This document shows positions 31,101 to 42,123 of a stretch of 64,000 bases of DNA, piece by piece. This stretch comes from Symsagittifera roscoffensis (Eukaryota > Xenacoelomorpha > Acoela > Convolutidae): contig NC_087062.1 in NCBI RefSeq assembly GCF_963678635.1, positions 49,484,962 to 49,548,961 on the forward strand, given 5' to 3'. The translations under genes were made by a program, and so were the position numbers. Numbering within the stretch: the stretch's first letter is position 1; each line of letters starts with the position of its first letter. Below the pieces are notes generated by a model. It worked only from the letters and a program-made list of their open reading frames with translations. It made no database searches and was not told the DNA's origin.

Positions 31101-34100
31101 ATGGATTACCAAACATACAGACCCATGACAATACCGTCAAAAACACGCAAAACGTTCACTAGAAACAATTTTGCAGACCATAATTATAATTACACACATC
31201 CATCAAAAACAAATTATCAACCACGAAAAAATTTTAGTAATTATACAAGATCTCGAAACTGGGATAACCCAATAGCACAAACTAATTCAGTAAATTTTCA
31301 AACAAATTTACATCCTTCACAGGATCATAGTGAAAATTATCCATTTTTTCAGCAAAATAAAAATAAAAAACAAACATCTTATCAAATGGATTACTTATCC
31401 TCAGATGATGATTTCTTACAACCAGATATATTTGCACCCTATAATCAAGAATATCGTGGACAAGGAGTACAGAAACCACATACAAATTATAGAATTTTTT
31501 CTCCACAACCAATAGATACACAAAATCAACAACCAATTCAGCAACAAAACCCAATTAATACACAATATTTTCAACCAATTCAGCAACAAAACCCAATGAT
31601 TGCACACTCGTATCAACCAACACAAATGCAAAATGAAATACCACTCCCATATTATCTTCAACAACACGAAATAACAAGAAATCAACTTTCAAATTTTTCT
31701 CAAATGCCAAATGCAGCAGAATCATTACAAATGACAATGAATCCATACCTTATGGGTGGATCATCAATAACATCAAATAAACCTTTAATGGTATTCACAG
31801 GAACAGACCCTGAATATTCTGTAGAAGACTATTTAAATGCAGTGACAGCAAATTTGATTTTAAATATAGGACCTGAACCAATTAATACGCCACTACATCA
31901 AAACTGGATACATCGACGCACAGCGTTGATACAAACAACTTTAGACGGCGCAGCCCAAAAATGGTTTTCAGTATTGCCTATAGAAATAAAATCAAATTGG
32001 AAAAGGTTTACACAAGAATTTTCAAAAATGTTTGACTCCGAAAGAAACAAACAACAACAAAGAGTTTTATGTAATGAAATTCGCAGATTACCAAACGAAA
32101 CCATCAAGCAATTAGCAGTACGAATCGAAACACTAGTTCGAAAAGCATATTCATTAAATACACATGACTATAAAAACACAAAGATGACAGAAATCTTAAT
32201 GATGACCTTAACACCACAATTAAGGAAAATAGCAATAAAAAAGAGAGCATCCCATCCTTCTTCAATTCGAGAACCCGATTTAGGTTTTCGAAAACTAGTA
32301 GACAAACTAGAACAAGCAGAAATCACAATGAAACTCGAAGAAACAGAAAATCTGAAATTACAATACGTTAACAGAATTGAAACAGCTTCCACAAATATAA
32401 ACAATATACAGGAATCAGATACAGACCTCGTTGAAAAAATCACTGAAATACTCAATATTTACGAAAAACACCCAAACTTTAAAGGCAAACCATCTTTCAA
32501 AAAATGGTGTAATTATTGCCGACGATACGGACATAGTATTTCTGAATGTAGACAAAAACAGCAAGACAATCAAAATAAACCTCAAAAATATAAAGAACCA
32601 AATAAATCATTCTATCAATATATGAAGAAAGATCAAAATCTACCGAACAAAACTGTGTACAGCAACAACAGTTCAGGAAAACCACTCCCGAACAATACAA
32701 ATTATACAAGAAATCAATCACCATATAACTCAAGTTATAGAGGAAGATCACCAGAACGAAGAAATACGCAAAATTCATCACAAAATCACTACAATAGACC
32801 AAATAATCGAGATAACTACTCCAGATCAAATTCAAATACACCACGATTTGTTTCTAGATCTAATTCCCAATCAAGAAATAATTACTATCCAAACAATCAA
32901 TCACGACATTCATCATACAATAGGAATAGAAACTACTCCAATAATCGGAATAGAAGTTATTCAAACAACCGAAACCAGAATTACCCGAACAATCGATCAA
33001 GGAATAACTCATATAATAGATCGAACTATAACAGACCAAACAATAATTACCAAAACAGATCACGAAATAATTCACAAAATCGACATTCAAGTTATAATAA
33101 TCGTTATAGAAATTATTCCCAATCACCACACAGGAATAATAACCATTATAATAATTCTAGTAATCGCCATAGAAGTAGTACACCTAAACACCAAAAGAAT
33201 ATAAATCAAGTACAATCAAATCCAGAAACAACATCAGACCCTCCAGGTATTGACGACACAGTAAATGATATGTTACAACTCAATCAAATAAACTGTGAAT
33301 CATCAGACTCAGAAAGTGAAACAGAAAATACTATCTCCATCAATATGATAGCAGTCGAAAATGACTATGAACCTATTATATATGAACAACCATTTTCATC
33401 ACACATATATGAAAATCAATCAGAACTCCTTCACAATTATTATATTGAACCCATCCATTCCACACCGACGACGCAAAAAACTAATGAAATTAACACTACA
33501 AATCAACCCAATGAGAATGACAAAACAAAATGCTTGAATACAAATCACATCTATCAAAACATACAAAAAGAACAACCCAAAGAAAAAATTTGGACAATAC
33601 CATTTCTTTTAGAAAGTCCAAGAAGCAAAGAATTTCAACCACCAGATCTTGAAATTGATTTTCTAATTGATTCAGGAGCAGAATCAAATATAATAAACAT
33701 TCCCACATGGAATGAAATAAAAACCTTACACCCAAAGCTAACACCTCTTGAAACCTCCAGTAAACTAGCAACAGCACAAGGATCAACATTGGTAAACTAT
33801 GGAAAAATTCAATTATTTCTTCTCCCCACAAGAACAATGGAGCAAAATAAAATTTTAACTAAACCATTTAAGCAAATATTCCATATCACTGATATTAAAC
33901 ACAATATCATTGGAATACCATTTATGTCTAAATATATACCAACAATCAACATATTAAACAGTAAAATATTAATCAAAGATAAATATACAAAAACAAAAGA
34001 CACATCTCTAACATTTTTTCAAAGATTAAATAAACAACCACCATTCTTTTCAAAATTCTATCCAATATATAACCAACAAAGAAAACACCTGAAACCACTA

Positions 34101-34733
34101 TCAGGAAACATATATAATTTTTCAATAAAGCAAGTTCACCAATATGATAAAAAGCAAAACAAACAAAAATTTTATATGTCAGATTTTGAATTCAAACCTA
34201 TTCATAAATTTTTCAAAATCACAATCTCATCAATAAAATATTTGAAAAACTCGAATTCAGATATTATTTCCTTACATGTATACAACAATACACCCTATCA
34301 AGTAACACTACCTTTAGGACTTTTAGGTTATTGCGAAACCAACGCTACAATATCACCAATACACGAAAAAGAATATCGCGTAAATAATATACTCCAATTA
34401 CTAGATATTTGTCAATCCACAATTCTTAATGAAGAGTTATCCATAAATAATATAATAAGTAACGAAAAAAGAAATACGGATTATTTCACAAAAACCCCAT
34501 ATTTCAAACCGACATTCAACATAAATAACTACACAGAGAATCAACAGAAATTTTTAACAAGGTTTAATTTCCAACATTCACAAATAACACAAGACGAATT
34601 TGAAAAATTAGCCAAACAGCTAATTAAATATTCATCAGTCTATGCAACATCCAAATTTGATGTTGGCAAAATCAGCTCATCACTACATCTCCCATTAAAA
34701 CCAGACGCAGTTTTCAAAAAACAGAGCAAGTAA
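31101..34733 (+). CDS. Gag-protease polyprotein
   Basis: 1210 aa from the first ATG; the frame is already open from 30933. A Gln/Asn/Tyr-rich lead is followed by a Ty3-type capsid at about residues 225-435 (LMVFTGTDPEYSVEDYLNAV, GAAQKWFSVLPI, FTQEFSKMF, RRLPNETIKQLAVRIETLV). A CCHC knuckle follows near 470 (CNYCRRYGHSISEC). Residues about 530-700 form an extreme Asn/Arg/Tyr/Ser low-complexity stretch. The aspartic protease site FLIDSGAESNII is near 854 and its C-terminal HNIIGIPFMSKY near 933. The frame ends after an A6 run where RT continues in the +1 frame. Gag packages RNA and the protease matures the polyprotein. Confidence 0.85.
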   Translation: MDYQTYRPMTIPSKTRKTFTRNNFADHNYNYTHPSKTNYQPRKNFSNYTRSRNWDNPIAQTNSVNFQTNLHPSQDHSENYPFFQQNKNKKQTSYQMDYLSSDDDFLQPDIFAPYNQEYRGQGVQKPHTNYRIFSPQPIDTQNQQPIQQQNPINTQYFQPIQQQNPMIAHSYQPTQMQNEIPLPYYLQQHEITRNQLSNFSQMPNAAESLQMTMNPYLMGGSSITSNKPLMVFTGTDPEYSVEDYLNAVTANLILNIGPEPINTPLHQNWIHRRTALIQTTLDGAAQKWFSVLPIEIKSNWKRFTQEFSKMFDSERNKQQQRVLCNEIRRLPNETIKQLAVRIETLVRKAYSLNTHDYKNTKMTEILMMTLTPQLRKIAIKKRASHPSSIREPDLGFRKLVDKLEQAEITMKLEETENLKLQYVNRIETASTNINNIQESDTDLVEKITEILNIYEKHPNFKGKPSFKKWCNYCRRYGHSISECRQKQQDNQNKPQKYKEPNKSFYQYMKKDQNLPNKTVYSNNSSGKPLPNNTNYTRNQSPYNSSYRGRSPERRNTQNSSQNHYNRPNNRDNYSRSNSNTPRFVSRSNSQSRNNYYPNNQSRHSSYNRNRNYSNNRNRSYSNNRNQNYPNNRSRNNSYNRSNYNRPNNNYQNRSRNNSQNRHSSYNNRYRNYSQSPHRNNNHYNNSSNRHRSSTPKHQKNINQVQSNPETTSDPPGIDDTVNDMLQLNQINCESSDSESETENTISINMIAVENDYEPIIYEQPFSSHIYENQSELLHNYYIEPIHSTPTTQKTNEINTTNQPNENDKTKCLNTNHIYQNIQKEQPKEKIWTIPFLLESPRSKEFQPPDLEIDFLIDSGAESNIINIPTWNEIKTLHPKLTPLETSSKLATAQGSTLVNYGKIQLFLLPTRTMEQNKILTKPFKQIFHITDIKHNIIGIPFMSKYIPTINILNSKILIKDKYTKTKDTSLTFFQRLNKQPPFFSKFYPIYNQQRKHLKPLSGNIYNFSIKQVHQYDKKQNKQKFYMSDFEFKPIHKFFKITISSIKYLKNSNSDIISLHVYNNTPYQVTLPLGLLGYCETNATISPIHEKEYRVNNILQLLDICQSTILNEELSINNIISNEKRNTDYFTKTPYFKPTFNINNYTENQQKFLTRFNFQHSQITQDEFEKLAKQLIKYSSVYATSKFDVGKISSSLHLPLKPDAVFKKQSK

Positions 34734-34989
34734 AGTACCAATTCACTTACACGATAAAGTAAACAGATTACTCGACATTTTAGAACAATACAACATTATA
34801 TCACCAGTAAATAAAGAAGAACAACCAAAAGGCAACACATTTATCAACCCCGTTATCATTCTAGCTAAAGGAGAATCATTAAAAATCGTTCTCGACGCCA
34901 GATACCTCAACTCACTCATAGATGAATCAAAGTGTAATTGGCATATTGAACCAATACAAGTTATTTTAACAAAAATAAACGGAAAATGA
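34716..34989 (+). pseudogene. RT N-terminal part (fingers), separate frame
   Basis: In the frame +1 to gag-pro, the sequence encodes VPIHLHDKVNRLL, INPVIILAKGESLKIVLDAR and YLNSLIDE, the fingers and first palm strand of a Ty3 RT. It stops at a TGA (34987-34989) just where motif A should begin. The transition from gag-pro falls at an A6 run (34716-34721), which may be a frameshift site or an indel. Confidence 0.75.
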
Positions 34990-36200
34990 ATAGTGCATAT
35001 AATCAAATGCCATTAGATGAACAATCACGACGTTTAACACAATTTGTTATTGGAAACCAACAATATGAATTCAACCGCTTATTCTATGGAATATCCATAG
35101 GACCAGCAGCATTTTCAGCTTTTATGAGCAAAATTTTTCGACCACTAATACTCAAGAAAAACGCAATCACCTATTTAGACGATGTTTTTATGCAATCACA
35201 AACAAAAGAGGAAATGTTCAATGTTTTAGAACAATATCACCAAATACTTCAGAACGAAAATCTGAAGGCCGCCCCCGATAAATCACACTTCTTTTTGACA
35301 AGAGTTAAATTCTTAGGACATAATATAGAAAGAAAAACAATCACTCCATTGAAATCACGTATAGACGCTATTCAAAAACTCCAACCACCAACAAATAAAA
35401 AGAAAATCCAAGAATTCCTTGGAATGTTAAACTTTTTAAGCAAATATGTTTATAAAAAGCAATTATATCTACGACCATTCTATAATATACTTAGACAACA
35501 AAATAATTTTGAATGGAATACAGAACATCAAGCACGTTTTGAAGAAATTAAAAAACTTCTAACTGAACAAATTTCAAACACAATTCCAGATTCAAATCAA
35601 CCATTTTATGCAATGTGCGATGCTTCGAACTTTGGCATCGGCGCAGCATTATTACAATCACATAATGGTACAAATAAAATGAACCTCATATCAGCAAATT
35701 CTCGATTATTCACTCAAGCAGAGCTACGACTCTCAACTCTAATGAGAGAATGTACAGCCATAATATATACACTAACAGAATATGAATTTCTGATACTTGG
35801 ATCAAAACATCCCACAGTTCTATTCACAGACCATAAACCAATCATTTTCCTTTTTACACAAAAGTCTAATCCAAACCACCGAGTTTATAGATTTCAACTA
35901 ATTTTAATGAAATTCCCAAACTTACATATAGTTTGGACAGCAGGAAAGAATCTTGCATTACCAGACACATTAAGTCGAAATACACCACCTGAATTACTTA
36001 CACGTAAAACCACAGTTGAAATACCCAAAAATATAAAATTCTACCTTGCAGAAAACGAAACATCACCCTACTACCGACTAGAATGTAAATATGCAGTAAA
36101 AACTGACGTTGAACAATCACAAATAAACAATCTACAACACTTCCCACTTTATTTAGATTGTCAAATAATCACTATGAAGTTGATCTACTTGGAACATTAA
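34986..36200 (+). pseudogene. RT palm/connection and RNase H, motif A deleted
   Basis: 404 aa. It opens at NSAYNQMPLDEQ, the second half of RT motif A; the residues bearing the first catalytic Asp are absent. It continues with LFYGISIGPAAFSAFM, AITYLDDVFM (YLDD box near 35169), VKFLGHNIE and FLGMLNFLSKYV. RNase H follows (FYAMCDASNFGIGAAL, RECTAIIYTL, FTDHKPI, ALPDTLSR). With motif A lost this copy cannot copy RNA itself. Its end overlaps the integrase frame by about 43 bp. Confidence 0.85.
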
Positions 36201-37744
36201 CTTTTAAACCAATCCCATATTCACAATGGATAAAAAATAACACCCAACAAAAAAGAGTAAAACAACACTCGCATAAAAAAGACCTTTTTCCACTAATTGA
36301 AAAAGAAAACCTATCTGATAAAATAAATTTATCAGGACCACAAATGAACGATTCAAAATACACAATAAATCAAGTTTTTGATCTCCATGACCCACTTGAT
36401 ACAATACCCTTATCTAAATTAGAAATTGAAAACATATTTCTCCCCCCAACAGAAACAATTACAATTTCAACATTGAAACAATACCAAAATCTTGACCCAG
36501 TAATTAGACAACTAAAATCATGGCACAAATATAAAACTAAACCCGTCAAGGCAGATACAACCATTTTAGGAAATAAAACACTCCTCCGATATTTTCGAAA
36601 ATTTAATAATACAACAATTAATGAAAATACAGACCTTCTAGAATACAAATTAAATGAATCTACAGTTCCCTGTCTCCTTCTAAGTATGATTCTCATAGCT
36701 TTTAATATTTCACATACACAAAATATTAAAGGACACTCTGGATCAGAGAAAACATATTCAAATTTTATACAAAACTTTTATTTCCCAAATGCACCAATTT
36801 GGATAAAAGTACTATGCAATGACTGTATAGTATGTCAACTAAATAAACCTTACCCAAATCAAAAACAAATAGCACAAAAACAAGATTTTAAAGGACAAAG
36901 TTTGTACTTTAACCATCGTATCTCATTTGATACTAAAGGACCAATTTCACCCTCATCAGAAGGAAACTCCTACATCATGGTAATTGTTGACGCATTTACA
37001 CATTATGTAGCACTTAACCCAGTACCACATTGTAACGCTTATTATGCTTACACAACACTCTATGAACACTGGATAGCAAAATTCGGACTACCAGAAATTT
37101 TAGTTACAGACAACGGCACAGAATTCATAAATAATGAAATCATCACGCTATGTCATTTATATAACATTAAACACAAACCACGTACATCTCACGCACCTTG
37201 GACAAACGGCTTAGTCGAAGGTATGAACCGTTCATTACAAGAATATCTCAGATGTATCATCAATGGAAATGATACAAGATACACCGAATGGTCAGCAGAT
37301 GTAAAATTATTTCCCTTAGCATATAATTCACAAATTACGACAACTCTAGGAATGTCACCATATGAAATGGTTTTTAACCAAAAGCCACGCAAACCAATAA
37401 TGTTTACAGCAAACTCTCATAAAAACGCACAAGGTTATTGTCAACCAAATAAAGACTCAATCTGTTATAACCTACCTTTACATACACACGATGAAGATCA
37501 TTTTCATCACCCACAAATTCTTAAATTAGCCTCCGGTACACACACCGAATGGATTTTAAACAGAGATAAAAAACACAATGAAATTTACCAAAAAGTAACA
37601 AAAAAGTTGTTACAAAGGCAAAACATTAATGAACAAATAAATTCACGCTTTACACCAGCCTCCAATTTAAAAATTGGAACATTTGTTTTAATACCCAATT
37701 TTCAAAAAAATTACAACCCCTTCGTAAAGGACCATACCAAATAA
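36158..37744 (+). pseudogene. integrase, main part
   Basis: The first codon listed is TTG, so this is really a continuation of pol in another frame after RNase H. Zinc-binding HHCC region: HTQNIKGHSGSEKTY and CNDCIVCQLNK. Catalytic core: RISFDTKGP (Asp), LVTDNGTEFINNE (Asp) and NGLVEGMNRSLQEY (Glu), so the DDE triad is complete. It ends early at 37742-37744; the C-terminal GPY/F part continues in another frame. Integrase inserts the cDNA into host chromosomes. Confidence 0.85.
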
Positions 37745-38190
37745 TTGCAAAACCCACTGATGTCACATATAAAATCACCGACTCAGACAAAAAAGAAATC
37801 GTTCAACACCGAAATAACCTATTACCTTATTATCCAAAAGAATACGCACTCCGCGAACTAACTCAATTATATTCTTTTACAGGTTTACAAGTTATTCAAA
37901 ATGACCCACATACAGAAAATACAACAAAGGAACAAAAATATTTTCACCTCAAAAACCAAAAAACAAAATCAACCACCACAAAAAACAATACAAAAAATCT
38001 AGATCAAAATACATCTCAAAAAGAAAGAAAAAATAGAAAAATGACAAAACAAATAATACCCCAAGAACAAATCGACAAATCAGAACATAGAGAGTCTTCA
38101 CGACTTAGAAACCAACCACGTAAAAATTATAAATTATTCATCCCACAATCTAAAATATTAAAGAAAATCGAATTTCAAAAACAACTTTAA
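37723..38190 (+). pseudogene. integrase C-terminal GPY/F domain, displaced frame
   Basis: Open from about 37723 to the TAA at 38188-38190. RKGPYQIIAKPTDVTYKI is the GPY/F motif of Metaviridae integrases. A Lys/Thr/Gln-rich tail follows, ending in SSRLRNQPRKNYKLFI. The frame change lies after the A7 run near 37704. No ATG precedes it, so it is part of pol. Confidence 0.8.
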
Positions 38191-39008
38191 TTTTGTATTT
38201 CACAATCTTAGACCTTTGAAACATTTTGAATTTTCATTTTTCAAAATAACATGCTGACAAACACGCAGCGATTCTAGTTCATAATTAGCCAATAGGATTC
38301 ATCCAATCCGTCACCTTCTCTAACTCTAACACAAACCAACTAGACGAACGATATTAAACTCCAGGCATATCTATAACTATAACTTTACGACCTCCAGGTC
38401 AAAAATAAGCAAACCACTCCAACTTGACAACTAAAATAAATATCACCATAATATCATAACCCTCCCTTATCTAATAAACCAAAGATCAACAATATTTCCC
38501 CAACTCAGACCTCAAATAGCCCCCAAACAAATATGTTAAATTAGCCTAAAGAAAAAGAACGACCATTTTAATTAGCCTAAATTATAAAAATCTCAAAAAT
38601 ACCCCTGATCATTTGACAAATGAAAATAAAGACAAAGAAGACCTCCCGATCACCATAAAAATTGCCCCCAACAATTTTTTACACAACTCAACCCACTTGT
38701 CAAAAAACTAATAAATAATCCGACCACACTTGAAAATTGCCCCAAACAACAAAAAATATTCGATCAAGAAGTCATTTCTTAAATGCTCTTCTATCAAACA
38801 GTCACCAAAATTATCACAAACCTCAAACAATTTTTTACGATACTTGAAACTTTCCTAATATTTTTTTTGATATCCTTGAATCTTTTCTAATACTCTTAAT
38901 CATTTTTTGTAATGTTTTTTTAATTTTCTACACTATATTCGAACTATTTCTCCATCTATCAAAAACCCTTGATTATATCCACAGGTACAATTCATACAAC
39001 TTGTCTAA
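38191..39008 (+). other. spacer between pol and the accessory/env block
   Basis: About 800 bp without ORFs, rich in A/C then T. A pyrimidine-containing TATATCCACAG/GTACAA acceptor-like site ends at 38984, a plausible acceptor for a spliced mRNA that places the downstream ORFs near the 5' end. The donor is not established. Confidence 0.45.
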
Positions 39009-39197
39009 ATGATACGAACTATTTTCAGTAGAACTGATATTTTTCTACTATTTGTAATTTTCATAACATTTTTATCATCCCTCATTTTGACCATATGCAA
39101 ATGTATAAAGAAAGCAATCCTCACATTTGCCCTAGCAACAATCCTTCTAATTCTTTTTTTAGAAGAATATTATAATAAACATAAATTTTTTCACTAA
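39009..39197 (+). CDS. 62-aa hydrophobic peptide
   Basis: Two hydrophobic segments (FLLFVIFITFLSSLILTIC about residues 12-30, and AILTFALATILLILFLEEYY about 36-55) are separated by CKCIKKAI. This suggests a small double-spanning membrane protein. It lies 24 bp after the acceptor-like site and starts the accessory block. It could be a viroporin-like or leader protein; no homology recognised. Confidence 0.4.
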   Translation: MIRTIFSRTDIFLLFVIFITFLSSLILTICKCIKKAILTFALATILLILFLEEYYNKHKFFH

Positions 39198-39205
39198 AAT
39201 AATAA

Positions 39206-40336
39206 ATCAAAAACCTATCAAAAATTGCTACCCAACAGTCACAAAGTCAGTCTTCACCGACATCATCCCAAGAAAACCCGACACCACTTTCAACTACCCA
39301 AAACCCCCAAACATCTACACGAATTTCTTTTCAAGATAACCCATATACCTATGAAGAACGACACGCTCGATTATCAGAACCACTAGAACCAGTTCAACGA
39401 CAAGCACCTCTAAGCGAACCAACATATAACTTATACCCAACACTACCACAAGAATTAAGTAGAATAAGAAATCCTAGTCAAAACCAAAATACAGTCGAAA
39501 TAAATAGACAAATTATACATCCTCGACGAAACAGAAATTTTCAAACTCCCCGAGTTCATTTTGATATACCTCAATCCCCATCACAAAACACTCCAGAAAA
39601 CCCCATTGGTATATTACCAGAAACCCCTACGCTTCTTTCACAACGTAGCACCTCAAGCCTACCATCGGATTACTTAGGTTCAACACCAACATCTGAACAA
39701 ATACGTGAAAATCCTTTTAACCCCCCAAACCAAGCATCACGACTACCATATTGGACAACACATTCATTCACACAAGGTGAACCAAATTTAATCAATGACC
39801 CAATAGATATTTCTACAGATACAACATCCTCATCACTACCAGAAACATTATCACTACCATCAACACCATCAATAAGCCAGATTTCACCACCACCTTTTAA
39901 TTTAAGTTTCCCAAATAACCTCGACGCTAGATATCGAGAACAATCATCAACAAATATCCCTTTAAGACTAGATTGGAATACATTTACAGCACCTCCACCA
40001 TTATTTGGACAACATCTAGAAAGTAATCGCCTTCACAACTGGGCACTTAATAGACTACAATATAGACAAGACATTCACGAAGACATTCGTGCTCATAACA
40101 TCCAAATACTCCAACAAAACAGTTTACAATTAAAGTTTGAAATCACAGTTAAATTAAACAACATTACTCAACATCCCTATCCATTAAATCCACCAAATAT
40201 AACAGCTCAATCCCTACCACCACCATTTATAACAACTGAAGTAATATACAAATACGACAGATATACCAAAAAGACAATTGGTTACATCACATTTTATAAC
40301 CCATACTCAGGATTGTCATACACATGTATATTCTAA
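39206..40336 (+). CDS. 376-codon Pro/Ser-rich accessory ORF without ATG
   Basis: This frame is open for 1131 bp but contains no early ATG, so it is easy to miss. Codons 1-230 are rich in Pro, Ser, Thr and Gln (SQSSPTSSQENPTPLSTTQ and similar). The last 140 look folded (IPLRLDWNTFTAPPPLFGQH, LQLKFEITVKLNNITQ, TTEVIYKYDRYTKKTIGYIT). It overlaps the env start by 13 bp. It may be translated from a spliced mRNA, from a non-AUG codon, or have lost its start. Family unknown. Confidence 0.5.
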   Translation: MKNLSKIATQQSQSQSSPTSSQENPTPLSTTQNPQTSTRISFQDNPYTYEERHARLSEPLEPVQRQAPLSEPTYNLYPTLPQELSRIRNPSQNQNTVEINRQIIHPRRNRNFQTPRVHFDIPQSPSQNTPENPIGILPETPTLLSQRSTSSLPSDYLGSTPTSEQIRENPFNPPNQASRLPYWTTHSFTQGEPNLINDPIDISTDTTSSSLPETLSLPSTPSISQISPPPFNLSFPNNLDARYREQSSTNIPLRLDWNTFTAPPPLFGQHLESNRLHNWALNRLQYRQDIHEDIRAHNIQILQQNSLQLKFEITVKLNNITQHPYPLNPPNITAQSLPPPFITTEVIYKYDRYTKKTIGYITFYNPYSGLSYTCIF

Positions 40337-42123
40337 AAATTTTAATTTTTCTCCAACTCCTTTTTCTAATAACCTCAAAACAAAACATAAACCCTTCCCC
40401 CCGCACAGGACCACAAGATTTATTAGTAACACATTACGATTGTGAAGAAAACGAACAAAAAACACTACACAAGTATGCAATAAATCAAGTATCACAATGC
40501 GAAACAGAACCCCAAGCCATAGAAACTACAAATGTAATCGCAACACTTTACTCAAAAGCCCGAGCAACAACAGTTATAGGATATAAATTCACAGCAACAT
40601 TTTCTGAAAAGAAGGTACATTGTTCACAAGTCTCAAATGGAAATAAAAACCGACTTGACCATGAATCATTCTACCAGAGTAATATAGAACGACTTTTACA
40701 TCTCAATCCCGAAGATTGTAAAAACGAGTTACTCCGACTAAACATCACAAAAAATAAAAACACAGATAGAAAGTTAGTATATTTCCAAGTTTTTTCAGAT
40801 TCTGTACATCAAGCAGAACTTGAAAGACATCAAGGACATATAAAATTAGATGAAAAGTACCCATATAACGGCGCACACGGACGATTAACTTATGATATAC
40901 ACGATAAACACTGGATACCACACATTGGTATAAATGACCCATCAAACTGCAAAGCAGATACAAAAAACAAAGGATACCAAGAGATCATGTTTTTCGATTG
41001 GAAAATACAACTCGAAAAAATACAACTCACACGAGATTTATCAGACAACACAATGATCTATCAAGGAATCAGATTACTTTGTAAAAACGACCAAGGTTAT
41101 TGCGACCCTACAACACGAACACAAGCAACAATTGTTTGGTTCCCCGAAGACACATGTACAACATTTCAAGTAGCAAAAATACACGCTCGTATGATAAAAT
41201 TTCACGAAAAATTTTTTATACAATCAATACCATATGAACAAGTAAATCCATTACGAAAAATAAGTTCTAATTTTCGAAACATTCAAAATATAGAAAATAA
41301 ATTAACACGTTTTCAAATATATCAAGAAACAGAACTCGCATGTAAATATAAAAACCCACTTCACAAAACACAATACTCTGAAATATTAGTTGAATACGAA
41401 AATGGATTCGACATGACCACTGGAAAAATAAAAATCGACCCATACGCCACAAGTCATCCCCTAAATGAAGGAACATCATATATACCAGTTAATTTTCAAA
41501 AGAATACAGGTCAACCTGGTGGACATCTAAAACCCCAAGACGCTCAAAGCACACGTTTACAAGAGCTATCACTAATGAATAGTACATATTTTGGTAATAT
41601 CCACTATGATATTCACTTAGACATGAAACTAGACTATAAGATTAGCCGAATTTTTCAAGAAATGTCACTCTCCGAATTAGAAACACTACACCAACTATGC
41701 GAATTAGAAAGAACACAAATATTACAATCACTTGCACTAGCAGTATTAAAAATACCCTACGCAGGATATTTACTATCAGGAAATAGATCAAATTTTTTAG
41801 ACTATGAAGGAAACATCTTATGGTTTTATATTTGTACCAAAAAAGTATCACCACTATACGTTTTTGAAGACAAACGATGCTATAAAAGAATCCTTATCTT
41901 TTATAAAAATAAAGTACATTTCGTTGACACACTTTCACGAAGAACCTATTTCTGGGATACCGCAGTCCCATCTGGATCAGAAAATAGCCACAATGTAGTA
42001 CAACTAAACCCTGATGAAGATAAATATTACCTTCTCACCCCATACCCCACATTAATGCAATCACTCAAAAAATTTTCACCAGAAAGCATTCGCGCTATCG
42101 CTCGAAACCCAAATATAGACTGA
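40324..42123 (+). CDS. envelope-like glycoprotein ectodomain
   Basis: 599 aa. A hydrophobic signal peptide (MYILKILIFLQLLFLITS) precedes a Cys-rich ectodomain with several N-glycosylation sequons (NIT near 140, NST near 420, NRS near 495). Paired cysteines are spread over the first 290 residues and again near 455, 510 and 530. It lies after pol in env position. A TGA at 42121-42123 ends it before any membrane anchor; anchor-like sequence continues in another frame at 42201. Captured glycoproteins from negative-strand viruses (for example chuvirus-like) occur in arthropod LTR elements. That is the class I would test first, but I cannot assign it. Confidence 0.65.
   Translation: MYILKILIFLQLLFLITSKQNINPSPRTGPQDLLVTHYDCEENEQKTLHKYAINQVSQCETEPQAIETTNVIATLYSKARATTVIGYKFTATFSEKKVHCSQVSNGNKNRLDHESFYQSNIERLLHLNPEDCKNELLRLNITKNKNTDRKLVYFQVFSDSVHQAELERHQGHIKLDEKYPYNGAHGRLTYDIHDKHWIPHIGINDPSNCKADTKNKGYQEIMFFDWKIQLEKIQLTRDLSDNTMIYQGIRLLCKNDQGYCDPTTRTQATIVWFPEDTCTTFQVAKIHARMIKFHEKFFIQSIPYEQVNPLRKISSNFRNIQNIENKLTRFQIYQETELACKYKNPLHKTQYSEILVEYENGFDMTTGKIKIDPYATSHPLNEGTSYIPVNFQKNTGQPGGHLKPQDAQSTRLQELSLMNSTYFGNIHYDIHLDMKLDYKISRIFQEMSLSELETLHQLCELERTQILQSLALAVLKIPYAGYLLSGNRSNFLDYEGNILWFYICTKKVSPLYVFEDKRCYKRILIFYKNKVHFVDTLSRRTYFWDTAVPSGSENSHNVVQLNPDEDKYYLLTPYPTLMQSLKKFSPESIRAIARNPNID

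Noticed and set aside
32497-33129. hydrophobic Tyr/Cys-rich minus-strand ORFs
   Set aside because: They are the antisense of the Asn/Arg/Tyr/Ser-rich Gag region and mirror its composition.
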